Below are positions 44,660-51,628 of a DNA stretch of 64,000 nt, in pieces. This DNA is from BOG-908 sp963751795. Its GTDB lineage: Bacteria; Pseudomonadota; Alphaproteobacteria; Acetobacterales; Acetobacteraceae. The position numbers and the translations under genes are program-made. Within the stretch, counting starts at the first letter, position 1. The number at the start of each line of letters is the position of its first letter. The DNA is taken from positions 310,001 to 374,000 of the forward strand of contig CAVVVI010000002.1 of NCBI GenBank assembly GCA_963751795.1. Direction: 5' to 3'. The notes below the pieces were generated by a model. That model worked only from the letters and a program-made list of their open reading frames with translations. It was not told the DNA's origin and made no database searches.

Positions 44660-45967
44660 GTGAGCGGCACGCCCACGCCGGGCAGCGCTACGGACACCAT
44701 CTTCGCCCTGGCCAGCGGCGCCGGCCGCGCCGCCATTGCAGTGGTTCGCCTGTCGGGCCGGCAGACTGCCACCATCGTCGGGCATCTGTGCACCCTGCCA
44801 CCCCCCCGCCAAGCCGCTTTGCGCAAGCTGCGCGGCATGGACGGTGCGATCCTGGACCACGCGCTGGTGCTGTGGCTGCCCGGCCCCGGCAGCTACACCG
44901 GCGAGGACTCGGCGGAGCTGCATCTGCATGGTGGCCGGGCTGTGCTGCAGGCCGTCACCGGCGCCCTGCTCGCAGCCGGCGCGAGGCCAGCCGATGCCGG
45001 CGAGTTCACGCGACGCGCCTACCTGGCCGGCCGCATGAGCCTGCTGGAAGCCGAGGCTGTGGCCGACCTCAGCGTTGCCGATACGGAATCGCAACGGAAG
45101 CAGGCGCTTCGGCAACTGGGCGGCAGCGCCAGCGCGGCCGTGGCAGGCTGGACCGACCGCCTGACGCACTGCCTGGCGTGGCAGGAAGCGCTGATCGACT
45201 TTCCCGAGGAGGCCGGCGCCGCTGATGCCGGTTTGGAAGTTCAGCTGCGCGGCCTGCTGACAGAGCTCGAGGCGCAAAGCGCTGCGGCCACCATCGGTGA
45301 GCGAGTCCGCCACGGGCTGGAATTCGTCATCGCCGGGCCGCCGAATGCCGGCAAATCCTCACTGTTCAACACCTTGGCGGGTCGGGACGCGGCCATCGTA
45401 TCGCCGGTGGCCGGCACGACTCGTGATACGCTGGAGGTGCTGCTCGAATTGGGTGGCGTGGCCGTCACCCTGGTCGATACGGCGGGCTTGCGCGACAGCG
45501 AGGACGGCATCGAGGCCGAAGGCGTGCGGCGCGCTTTGCATCGGGCTCGCGCGGCCGACCTGGTTCTCCACGTAACCGCGTGCGACGCCCCGCTCGCAAG
45601 CACCCCCGATCTGCCGGGCGAGATCTTGCAGATCGGCAGCAAATGCGATCTCGCGCCACCCCGTCGCGGCCAGCACGGCGTCAGTGTAACTACGGGTGAG
45701 GGACTGGACGCCCTGGTCGCCCAGATGGCCGAGCGTGCGCGCCGGCTCACCGCCAGTGCCGCCGACCCGCTGCTGAGCCGGGCGCGCCACTGCGCCGCTA
45801 TTCGAGACGCCGCGGCGCACACCCGCGCGGCCCTCAGTGCGCCAGAGGTGGAGTTGCGCGCCGAAGAGCTGCGGCTGGCCCGCGCGGCCCTCGGTCGTCT
45901 GACAGGCACGCTGGATACCGAAGCTTTGCTGGACGTGGTATTCGGCGCCTTCTGCATCGGCAAGTGA
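44660..45967 (+). CDS. mnmE: tRNA uridine-5-carboxymethylaminomethyl GTPase MnmE
   Basis: A 435-residue protein that works with MnmG to install the xm5 group on wobble U34 of tRNA. The N-terminal folate-binding domain (DTIFALASGAGRAAIAVVRL, GPGSYTGEDSAELHLHGG) is followed by a helical domain split by a G domain: G1 IAGPPNAGKSSLFN, G2 region AGTTRDTLE, G3 VDTAGLRDSED and G4 GSKCD. The C-terminal Cys-Ile-Gly-Lys end is intact. The start is a GTG after GAGGGCG; an upstream in-frame ATG at 44507 would add 51 unlike residues. A 4-base gap separates it from mnmG. Confidence 0.93.
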   Translation: MSGTPTPGSATDTIFALASGAGRAAIAVVRLSGRQTATIVGHLCTLPPPRQAALRKLRGMDGAILDHALVLWLPGPGSYTGEDSAELHLHGGRAVLQAVTGALLAAGARPADAGEFTRRAYLAGRMSLLEAEAVADLSVADTESQRKQALRQLGGSASAAVAGWTDRLTHCLAWQEALIDFPEEAGAADAGLEVQLRGLLTELEAQSAAATIGERVRHGLEFVIAGPPNAGKSSLFNTLAGRDAAIVSPVAGTTRDTLEVLLELGGVAVTLVDTAGLRDSEDGIEAEGVRRALHRARAADLVLHVTACDAPLASTPDLPGEILQIGSKCDLAPPRRGQHGVSVTTGEGLDALVAQMAERARRLTASAADPLLSRARHCAAIRDAAAHTRAALSAPEVELRAEELRLARAALGRLTGTLDTEALLDVVFGAFCIGK

Positions 45968-45971
45968 CGTG

Positions 45972-47831
45972 ATGTCTCCTCAACATTTCGACGTCGTCGT
46001 CGTCGGCGGCGGGCACGCTGGGACCGAAGCAGCCGCTGCGGCGGCCCGAATGGGCGCGGCAACGGTTCTGGTCACCCAACGGCTCGACACGATCGGCGCG
46101 CTCTCCTGCAATCCGTCGATCGGTGGCATTGGCAAGGGTCATCTGGTGCGTGAGATCGACGCGCTGGACGGCATCATGGGCCGCGCGGCAGACCAGGCCG
46201 GCATCCATTTCAAGCTGTTGAACCGTAGCAAAGGGCCGGCTGTGCGCGGCCTGCGGGCGCAGGTGGATCGGCGGCTCTACAGGCTGGCGGTGCAGGCTGC
46301 CGTGGGCGCGCTCGACAGCCTGACGCTGCTGGAAGGCGAAGTCTTCGACCTGATCCAGCAAGCTGGCCGGGTGTGCGGCGTGGTTCTGCAAGACGGGCGT
46401 GCGCTCCAGGCCGGCGCCGTCGTGATCACCACCGGCACGTTCCTGCGCGGCGTCACGCATATCGGCCACCAACAGACCAAGGCGGGGCGGGTGGGGGAGG
46501 CTCCGTCCACCAGGCTCGCGGAGTGCTTCGCGCATCTCGGGCTGCCATTGGGCCGCCTCAAGACCGGCACACCACCTCGCCTGGCGCGGGACAGCATCGA
46601 CTGGTGCAGCTTGCCGGCCGATTGGGGCGACGTCGATCCTGACAGCTTCAGCTTTCTGCCCACCGAAGCGCGTGCGCCGCAGATCGACTGCCGGGTGACA
46701 GGAACGACGACGGCGACGCACGATCTAGTTCGCGCCAATCTGGCGCAGTCGGCCATCTACGGCGGCGGCATTACCGGCCCGGGGCCGCGCTATTGCCCCT
46801 CGATCGAAGACAAGGTGGTGCGGTTCGCGGACCGGGAACGGCACCAGATCTTCCTCGAGCCGGAAGGCCTGCCGGGTAGCGCCGATGGCGAAGTGATTTA
46901 TCCGAACGGCATTTCCACCAGCCTGCCGACCAATGTGCAGCAAGCGTTGCTGGCAACCATTCCTGGGCTCGAGCACGCCCGCATCGTTCGTCTGGGATAT
47001 GCTGTCGAGTATGATTTCGTTCAGCCGACGGCACTCACGCGGGGGCTGGAGGTGAAGAGCGCGCCGGGGCTGTTCCTTGCAGGCCAGATCAACGGCACGA
47101 CCGGCTACGAGGAAGCTGCGGCACAGGGCATTTTGGCCGGGATCAACGCTGCGCGCTGTTCAGCCGGCACAGGAAGCCTAATGACCGACCGCAGCTCGAG
47201 CTATATCGGGGTCATGGTTGATGACCTCACGCGTCATGGAGTGAGTGAACCGTACCGTATGTTTACGTCGCGTGCCGAGTATCGGCTGCTACTGCGGTGT
47301 GACAACGCCGATTTGCGGCTGACACCGGTCGGCATTGAGGCCGGCTGCGTCAGCCAGCCCAGGCGTGCGGCGTTTGAGGCGTTCGCGACGGAACTCTCCG
47401 GTGCGGAAGCCGCGGCGGCAGCAGATACGCGAACGCCCGCTCAGCTGGCGGGGCTGGGGTTGAGCGTTCGCCAGGATGGCGCGCCCAAGACGATCTACCA
47501 TGCACTCGTGAATAGTGCCGAAGGCGAGCGGATCGAGGCAGCCTTCCCATGGTTTAGAAGTTTGAGCCGCCGAACGCAGGAGCAGCTAAGGATCACCGCG
47601 TCTTACACAGGCTACATCGCCAGGCAGGAAGCGGAGATCCGCCATCTGCGCGCGACGCAGGCTGCGCCGATCCCCGCGAACATCGATTATAGCCGCGTGC
47701 AGGGATTAGGCACCGAGGCCATCGAACGCCTCGCGGCAGCGCGGCCGACGACAGTAGCCGATCTGGAGCGTGTGCCCGGCATAACTGCGGCGGCTACGAT
47801 GCTGGTGCTGGCTCACGCCCGCGCTGGCTGA
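45972..47831 (+). CDS. mnmG: tRNA uridine-5-carboxymethylaminomethyl enzyme MnmG
   Basis: A 619-residue FAD protein and partner of MnmE in xm5U34 formation. The FAD-binding motif VVVGGGHAGTEAAAAAARMG is at the start, and CNPSIGGIGKGHLVREIDALDG, the second signature GTFLRG, RLKTGTPPR with its redox-conserved neighbourhood and GQINGTTGYEEAAAQG follow in order. The C-terminal helical domain (TKIDYSRVQGLGTEAIE-like NIDYSRVQGL) is complete. A GTG directly before the ATG could also be used. It reads through to rsmG, 6 bp away. Confidence 0.95.
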   Translation: MSPQHFDVVVVGGGHAGTEAAAAAARMGAATVLVTQRLDTIGALSCNPSIGGIGKGHLVREIDALDGIMGRAADQAGIHFKLLNRSKGPAVRGLRAQVDRRLYRLAVQAAVGALDSLTLLEGEVFDLIQQAGRVCGVVLQDGRALQAGAVVITTGTFLRGVTHIGHQQTKAGRVGEAPSTRLAECFAHLGLPLGRLKTGTPPRLARDSIDWCSLPADWGDVDPDSFSFLPTEARAPQIDCRVTGTTTATHDLVRANLAQSAIYGGGITGPGPRYCPSIEDKVVRFADRERHQIFLEPEGLPGSADGEVIYPNGISTSLPTNVQQALLATIPGLEHARIVRLGYAVEYDFVQPTALTRGLEVKSAPGLFLAGQINGTTGYEEAAAQGILAGINAARCSAGTGSLMTDRSSSYIGVMVDDLTRHGVSEPYRMFTSRAEYRLLLRCDNADLRLTPVGIEAGCVSQPRRAAFEAFATELSGAEAAAAADTRTPAQLAGLGLSVRQDGAPKTIYHALVNSAEGERIEAAFPWFRSLSRRTQEQLRITASYTGYIARQEAEIRHLRATQAAPIPANIDYSRVQGLGTEAIERLAAARPTTVADLERVPGITAAATMLVLAHARAG

Positions 47832-47837
47832 GCAGCA

Positions 47838-48446
47838 GTGTTTCACGTGAAACAGTCAGCGCCGAGTGTTTCACGTGAAACACAGGAGCGGCTCGCCACC
47901 TACGAGCGGCTGCTGCTCGAGTGGAACCCGCGCATTAACCTGATAGCGCGGTCCAGCACGGCGTCTGTCGGCTCGCGCCATTTCGATGACTCCTTGCAGC
48001 TTCTGCCATTCTTTGCTCACGACTCGGCGGCCGCGATTGATGTCGGGTCCGGCGGCGGCTTTCCGGGCTTGGTTCTCTGCATTGCGACCGGAATCCCTTT
48101 CACCCTGATCGAAGCCGACATCCGCAAAGCGGCCTTTCTGCGCGAAGTCGCGCGCATGACAGAAGCGCCGGCTAGGATCGTCAGCCAACGCGCCGAAGCC
48201 GTCACAGGGCTGGCTGCGCCAATCGTCACGGCCCGGGCGCTGGCGCCGTTGCCGCAGCTTCTGGCGCTCTGCCATCCGCTACTCTCCCCGGGTGGCACCA
48301 TGCTGCTCCTGAAAGGTGCCGGCGTAGAAGCCGAAATCACCGCTGCCCTGCGCAATTGGACCATGCGCATCGAGCGGCATATAAGCAGCACAAGCGAGGG
48401 CGGCGTGATCCTGCGCATCAGCGAGGTGGAGCGTGTCCGCACATAA
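47838..48446 (+). CDS. rsmG: 16S rRNA (guanine-N7) methyltransferase RsmG
   Basis: A 202-residue methyltransferase that modifies G527 of 16S rRNA. SAM site DVGSGGGFPGLVLCI near residue 68, then FTLIEADIRKAAFLREV and the catalytic-region block VTARALAPLPQLLALC. The N-terminus FHVKQSAPSVSRETQ is unusual because it is encoded by two parS sites; the same FHVK/VSRET pattern is typical of alphaproteobacterial RsmG. The start is a GTG whose last bases form the first parS. The 3' end overlaps parA by 14 bp. Confidence 0.93.
   Translation: MFHVKQSAPSVSRETQERLATYERLLLEWNPRINLIARSSTASVGSRHFDDSLQLLPFFAHDSAAAIDVGSGGGFPGLVLCIATGIPFTLIEADIRKAAFLREVARMTEAPARIVSQRAEAVTGLAAPIVTARALAPLPQLLALCHPLLSPGGTMLLLKGAGVEAEITAALRNWTMRIERHISSTSEGGVILRISEVERVRT
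47839..47854. promoter_or_regulatory. parS centromere site 1
   Basis: TGTTTCACGTGAAACA, a perfect 16-bp palindrome equal to the bacterial parS consensus bound by ParB. It overlaps the rsmG start codon and its first codons. Confidence 0.95.
47867..47882. promoter_or_regulatory. parS centromere site 2
   Basis: A second perfect TGTTTCACGTGAAACA, centre to centre 28 bp from the first, inside rsmG codons for SVSRETQ, in a different reading phase from site 1. Together with parAB 550 bp downstream it forms the chromosome partition locus. Confidence 0.95.
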
Positions 48447-49227
48447 CCCCAAGCCGGCCCGCATTACGGCCATCGCCAACCAGAAAGGCGGCGTCGGCAA
48501 GACCACTACGGCCATTAACCTCGCTACCGCTCTGGCCACGCACGGCAAGCGCGTTCTCCTGGTCGATCTCGACCCGCAAGGCAATGCTTCGACCGGCCTT
48601 GGTGTGGACCGTCGCGCCCGTGGCGCCGGTACCTACGCCATGCTGCTGGATGGCCGCCCAGTCGCATCGATCGCGCAGCAGACCCTCGTCGCGGGCTTGC
48701 AGGTGATTTCCGCCGACCCTGACCTGGCCGGCGCCGAAGTCGAGCTGGTGCCGATGCCACGTCGCGAGTTCCGGCTCAGGGAGGCGCTACAGGATGCCGC
48801 CGGGTTCGATCATGTCATCATCGATTGCCCGCCCAGCCTGAGCCTGCTGACGCTGAACGGCTTGGTCGCCGCCTCCTCCGTCATCGTGCCGCTGCAATGC
48901 GAGTTCTTCGCGTTGGAGGGCATAAGCCAGCTCGTGCAGACGATCGAGCGGGTCAAACGCAGCCTCAATCCTGCTTTGCGCCTCGAAGGCATCGTGCTGA
49001 CCATGTTCGATCGCCGCAACAACCTCTCCGACCTGGTCGCCGCGGACGCGCGCAGCTTCTTTGGCGACCGCGTCTATGCGACGATGATCCCGCGGAACGT
49101 CCGCATCTCCGAAGCGCCAAGCCATGGAAAACCGGTCTTGATCTACGACAAGAGCTCCGCGGGAGCGATCGCCTACACCAATCTGGCGCTGGAAATGCTC
49201 GGCCGCGAACAGGAAGCTGCCGCATGA
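48433..49227 (+). CDS. parA: Chromosome partitioning ATPase ParA (Soj)
   Basis: A 264-residue Walker ATPase that moves ParB-parS complexes to daughter cells. Deviant Walker A QKGGVGKTTTAINLATAL near residue 22, DLDPQGNASTGLG near residue 51, VIIDCPPSLSLLTLNGLVAA near residue 133 and the DNA-binding region LVAADARSFFGDRVY are all present. The start is a GTG inside the rsmG 3' end; the stop overlaps parB by 4 bp. Length is normal for chromosomal ParA without an N-terminal HTH. Confidence 0.96.
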   Translation: MSAHNPKPARITAIANQKGGVGKTTTAINLATALATHGKRVLLVDLDPQGNASTGLGVDRRARGAGTYAMLLDGRPVASIAQQTLVAGLQVISADPDLAGAEVELVPMPRREFRLREALQDAAGFDHVIIDCPPSLSLLTLNGLVAASSVIVPLQCEFFALEGISQLVQTIERVKRSLNPALRLEGIVLTMFDRRNNLSDLVAADARSFFGDRVYATMIPRNVRISEAPSHGKPVLIYDKSSAGAIAYTNLALEMLGREQEAAA

Positions 49228-50081
49228 GCGTCAATCCGCGTCTCGGCCGCGGCCTCGCAGCCCTGATGGGCGACGCGCCAGAGGCTCCGCCCGCAGCGGC
49301 GGCGGCTATCCGCAGCATGCCTGTCGATCGCCTGGAGCCCGGTCCATTCCAGCCGCGCACAAGCTTCGATCCGGCATCGCTGGCCGAGCTGGTGGGCTCG
49401 ATCCAGGCTCGCGGTATCCTGCAGCCGCTGCTGGCGCGCCCACATCCTGAGCGTGCCGACCACTTTCAGATCATCGCCGGCGAACGGCGCTGGCGGGCGG
49501 CGCAGCAGGCGGGGCTGCACGAAGTGCCCGTATTGCTGCGCGACCTCTCCGATGCCGATGCGATGGCGGCGTCGCTGGTGGAAAACCTTCAGCGCCAGGA
49601 TCTCAACCCCATCGAGGAGGGCGAGGGCTTTCGTCGCCTCATCGAGGAGTTCGGTCTGACGCAGGAGCAGCTGGGTGCCGCCGTCAGCAAGTCGCGCAGC
49701 CATGTCGCCAACGCGATGCGCCTGCTCGGCCTGCCCGCATCGGTGCGGGCCAGCGTGCAGGATGGCACTTTGTCGGCCGGGCACGCACGGGCGCTGCTGG
49801 CCCACCCCGATCCGGCAGGCGCGGCGCAGCTGGTGATCGCGCGCGGGCTGAATGTGCGCCAAACCGAGGCCCTGGCCAGCACCCGCGCAACCGCACCAGC
49901 GCCCGCCTCAGCCAAAGACCGCGCGCCCGATCCGGAAACGGAGGCGCTGCAGCGCGACCTCTCCGAGCGCCTGGGCCTGGCCGTCCAGATTGCGTTTGAC
50001 GGCCGCGGCGGGGCGGTGACGATCCGCTACCGCAGCCTGGAGCAGCTCGACGGGCTGATTGCGCTTCTCAACCCCGGCTGA
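49224..50081 (+). CDS. parB: Chromosome partitioning protein ParB
   Basis: A 285-residue CTP-dependent clamp that loads at parS. Order: N-terminal ParA-contact segment (RLGRGLAALMGD), CTPase domain (PGPFQPRTSFDPASLAEL, IIAGERRWRAAQQAGLHEVP, SLVENLQRQDLNPIEEGEGF), central helix-turn-helix (LTQEQLGAAVSKSRSHVANAMRL) and C-terminal dimerisation segment (LGLAVQIAFDGRGGAVTIRY). The stop abuts the holA stop in a TGATCA hexamer, so transcripts meet here. Confidence 0.95.
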   Translation: MSVNPRLGRGLAALMGDAPEAPPAAAAAIRSMPVDRLEPGPFQPRTSFDPASLAELVGSIQARGILQPLLARPHPERADHFQIIAGERRWRAAQQAGLHEVPVLLRDLSDADAMAASLVENLQRQDLNPIEEGEGFRRLIEEFGLTQEQLGAAVSKSRSHVANAMRLLGLPASVRASVQDGTLSAGHARALLAHPDPAGAAQLVIARGLNVRQTEALASTRATAPAPASAKDRAPDPETEALQRDLSERLGLAVQIAFDGRGGAVTIRYRSLEQLDGLIALLNPG

Positions 50082-51101
50082 TCAGCGCGCCCGGCTTTTT
50101 TGTCGCATCTGAGCGTGGCGCGCGAGGCTGGCGACGTAACGCCGCGCCAGCAGTTCGCCCCGGCTGCCCGTCCGTTTGCACGCCAGCTCGGCCTCCCGCG
50201 CCTCGTCGACTGCTCGCAGCAACGCATCGGACGGCCACAGCGCCAGGCAGGCGGCCATCGCCGATTGAGCGCGGAAGAACACCGGCGGGCGCATGGCGCG
50301 CATCGCTTCGGCCGCGCCGAGCCCGCCTTCCATGCGCAGCCGCGCCTGGTGCAGCCGCTGGAGCAGCCCCAGCGCCACGCGCAGCACGCCCACCCCGGCA
50401 AGCCCGTCCGCGATCGCTGCCTCAACCAGGGCATCGGCAGCCGCCAAGTCACCACCCATGGCCGCCAACACACCTTCATCGGCGCTGCCGGCAGCGTGGG
50501 CGCCCAGGCAGGCTTGGGCCGCCGCAAGGTCGATGGTGCCTGCCGCACCCGCGAACAGCGCCAGTTTCTCGATCTCACTGCGCGTTACCGCGCGGTCACC
50601 ACCGAGATGCTGCGACAACCACGCCAGACCGTCGGGCTCGATCTCGACCTTATGGTCAGCGAGCCCCGACCTGATCAGGTCGGCGAGCCCGCGTCCCTCG
50701 TCGGGGTAGCAGGCGATGGCCGCCGCATCCGGGGCGGCCTCGGCAAAGCTGCGCAGCTTGCCGCGGCCTAGCCCTGCGGCTTCGAGGATGAGCAACGCGC
50801 CGCCGGGGCCGCGTAACGCCTGCTGCGCCGACGCCAGTGCGGCTTCGGTGGCATCGCGCACCACGATCACCCGGCGGCCGCCGATCATCGACAGCGCCGC
50901 CATCTCGGCCGCCATCGCGCCCCAGCTCTCCCGCATCAGCTCGACGCAAAGGAACGGGTCGTCGAGACTGCCCGCCACTTGCCGTGTCAACGTCTGCGAG
51001 CGTTCGCGGATCTGCCCGGCATCGTCGCCATAAAGCAGCACCAGCCGGGCGGCCCCAGGGTTGCGCAGGAAAGCGGCCACCTGCCGCGGATCGACCTTCA
51101 T
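50082..51101 (-). CDS. holA: DNA polymerase III subunit delta
   Basis: A 339-residue clamp-loader wrench subunit. Family features: VAAFLRNPGAARLVLLYGDDAGQIRE at the start, DPFLCVELMRESWGAMAAEMAALSMIGGRRVIVV and the DEGRGLADLIRSGLA region, and a helical C-terminal collar (RVALGLLQRLHQARLRMEGG). It belongs to the usual leuS-lptE-holA cluster. Start MKVDPRQVAAF is the typical beginning. It lies 26 bp after lptE on the same strand. Confidence 0.92.
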   Translation of the reverse strand: MKVDPRQVAAFLRNPGAARLVLLYGDDAGQIRERSQTLTRQVAGSLDDPFLCVELMRESWGAMAAEMAALSMIGGRRVIVVRDATEAALASAQQALRGPGGALLILEAAGLGRGKLRSFAEAAPDAAAIACYPDEGRGLADLIRSGLADHKVEIEPDGLAWLSQHLGGDRAVTRSEIEKLALFAGAAGTIDLAAAQACLGAHAAGSADEGVLAAMGGDLAAADALVEAAIADGLAGVGVLRVALGLLQRLHQARLRMEGGLGAAEAMRAMRPPVFFRAQSAMAACLALWPSDALLRAVDEAREAELACKRTGSRGELLARRYVASLARHAQMRQKSRAR

Positions 51102-51127
51102 GCTGGGTGGCCCTGGTCGAGCGGGCG

Positions 51128-51628
51128 CTAGCCCGGATGCTGGTCGAAATACACGCTCATCGCCATTACGATCTGGTCGGCCAGCGACTGGGCCAGCCGG
51201 TGCTGGGCCGCATCCTCCTGCAGATCGGCATAGAAGAACTGCTCGTCGATGATGTTGTAGCCGTCCAGGCTGCGCACGCTGCCACCGGCAAGCCGCACGG
51301 CCGGGTTGTCGGCCAGGCGCAGGCTCCAGGTCGCAATGCCGATGTCGCGGTTGCGCGTGGTCGAGTTGTCGGCCTGCAAGCCGAGCCCCTGCACGGCTTC
51401 GCGGTAGCTGACGCCGAGCACGAAGCGCTTCGGCACGTCCGCCGTGCTGCCCTCCAGCCGCGCCTGCAACGCCTGGCGCAGCAGCTGGCCGGAGCGATCG
51501 GGGATGATGTCCACATACACAGCGGCCAGAGCCGGTGTGCTGCCCTGATGGGCGCCATACACCGGATGAAAGCCGCAGCCGGCTGTCAGCAGAACCAGGC
51601 CGAGCAGTGCCATCCGGCGGGCGATCAT
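51128..51628 (-). CDS. lptE: LPS assembly lipoprotein LptE
   Basis: A 166-residue outer-membrane lipoprotein that plugs and assembles LptD. Lipobox LVLLTAGCGFHPVYG, including the typical CGFxPxYG just after the cysteine. Later segments YVDIIPDRSGQLLRQALQARL and YNIIDEQFFYADLQEDAAQHRLAQSLADQI match the alphaproteobacterial LptE (DUF/RlpB) shape. Overlaps the leuS stop by 4 bp (ATGA) and precedes holA, the conserved order. Confidence 0.9.
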   Translation of the reverse strand: MIARRMALLGLVLLTAGCGFHPVYGAHQGSTPALAAVYVDIIPDRSGQLLRQALQARLEGSTADVPKRFVLGVSYREAVQGLGLQADNSTTRNRDIGIATWSLRLADNPAVRLAGGSVRSLDGYNIIDEQFFYADLQEDAAQHRLAQSLADQIVMAMSVYFDQHPG

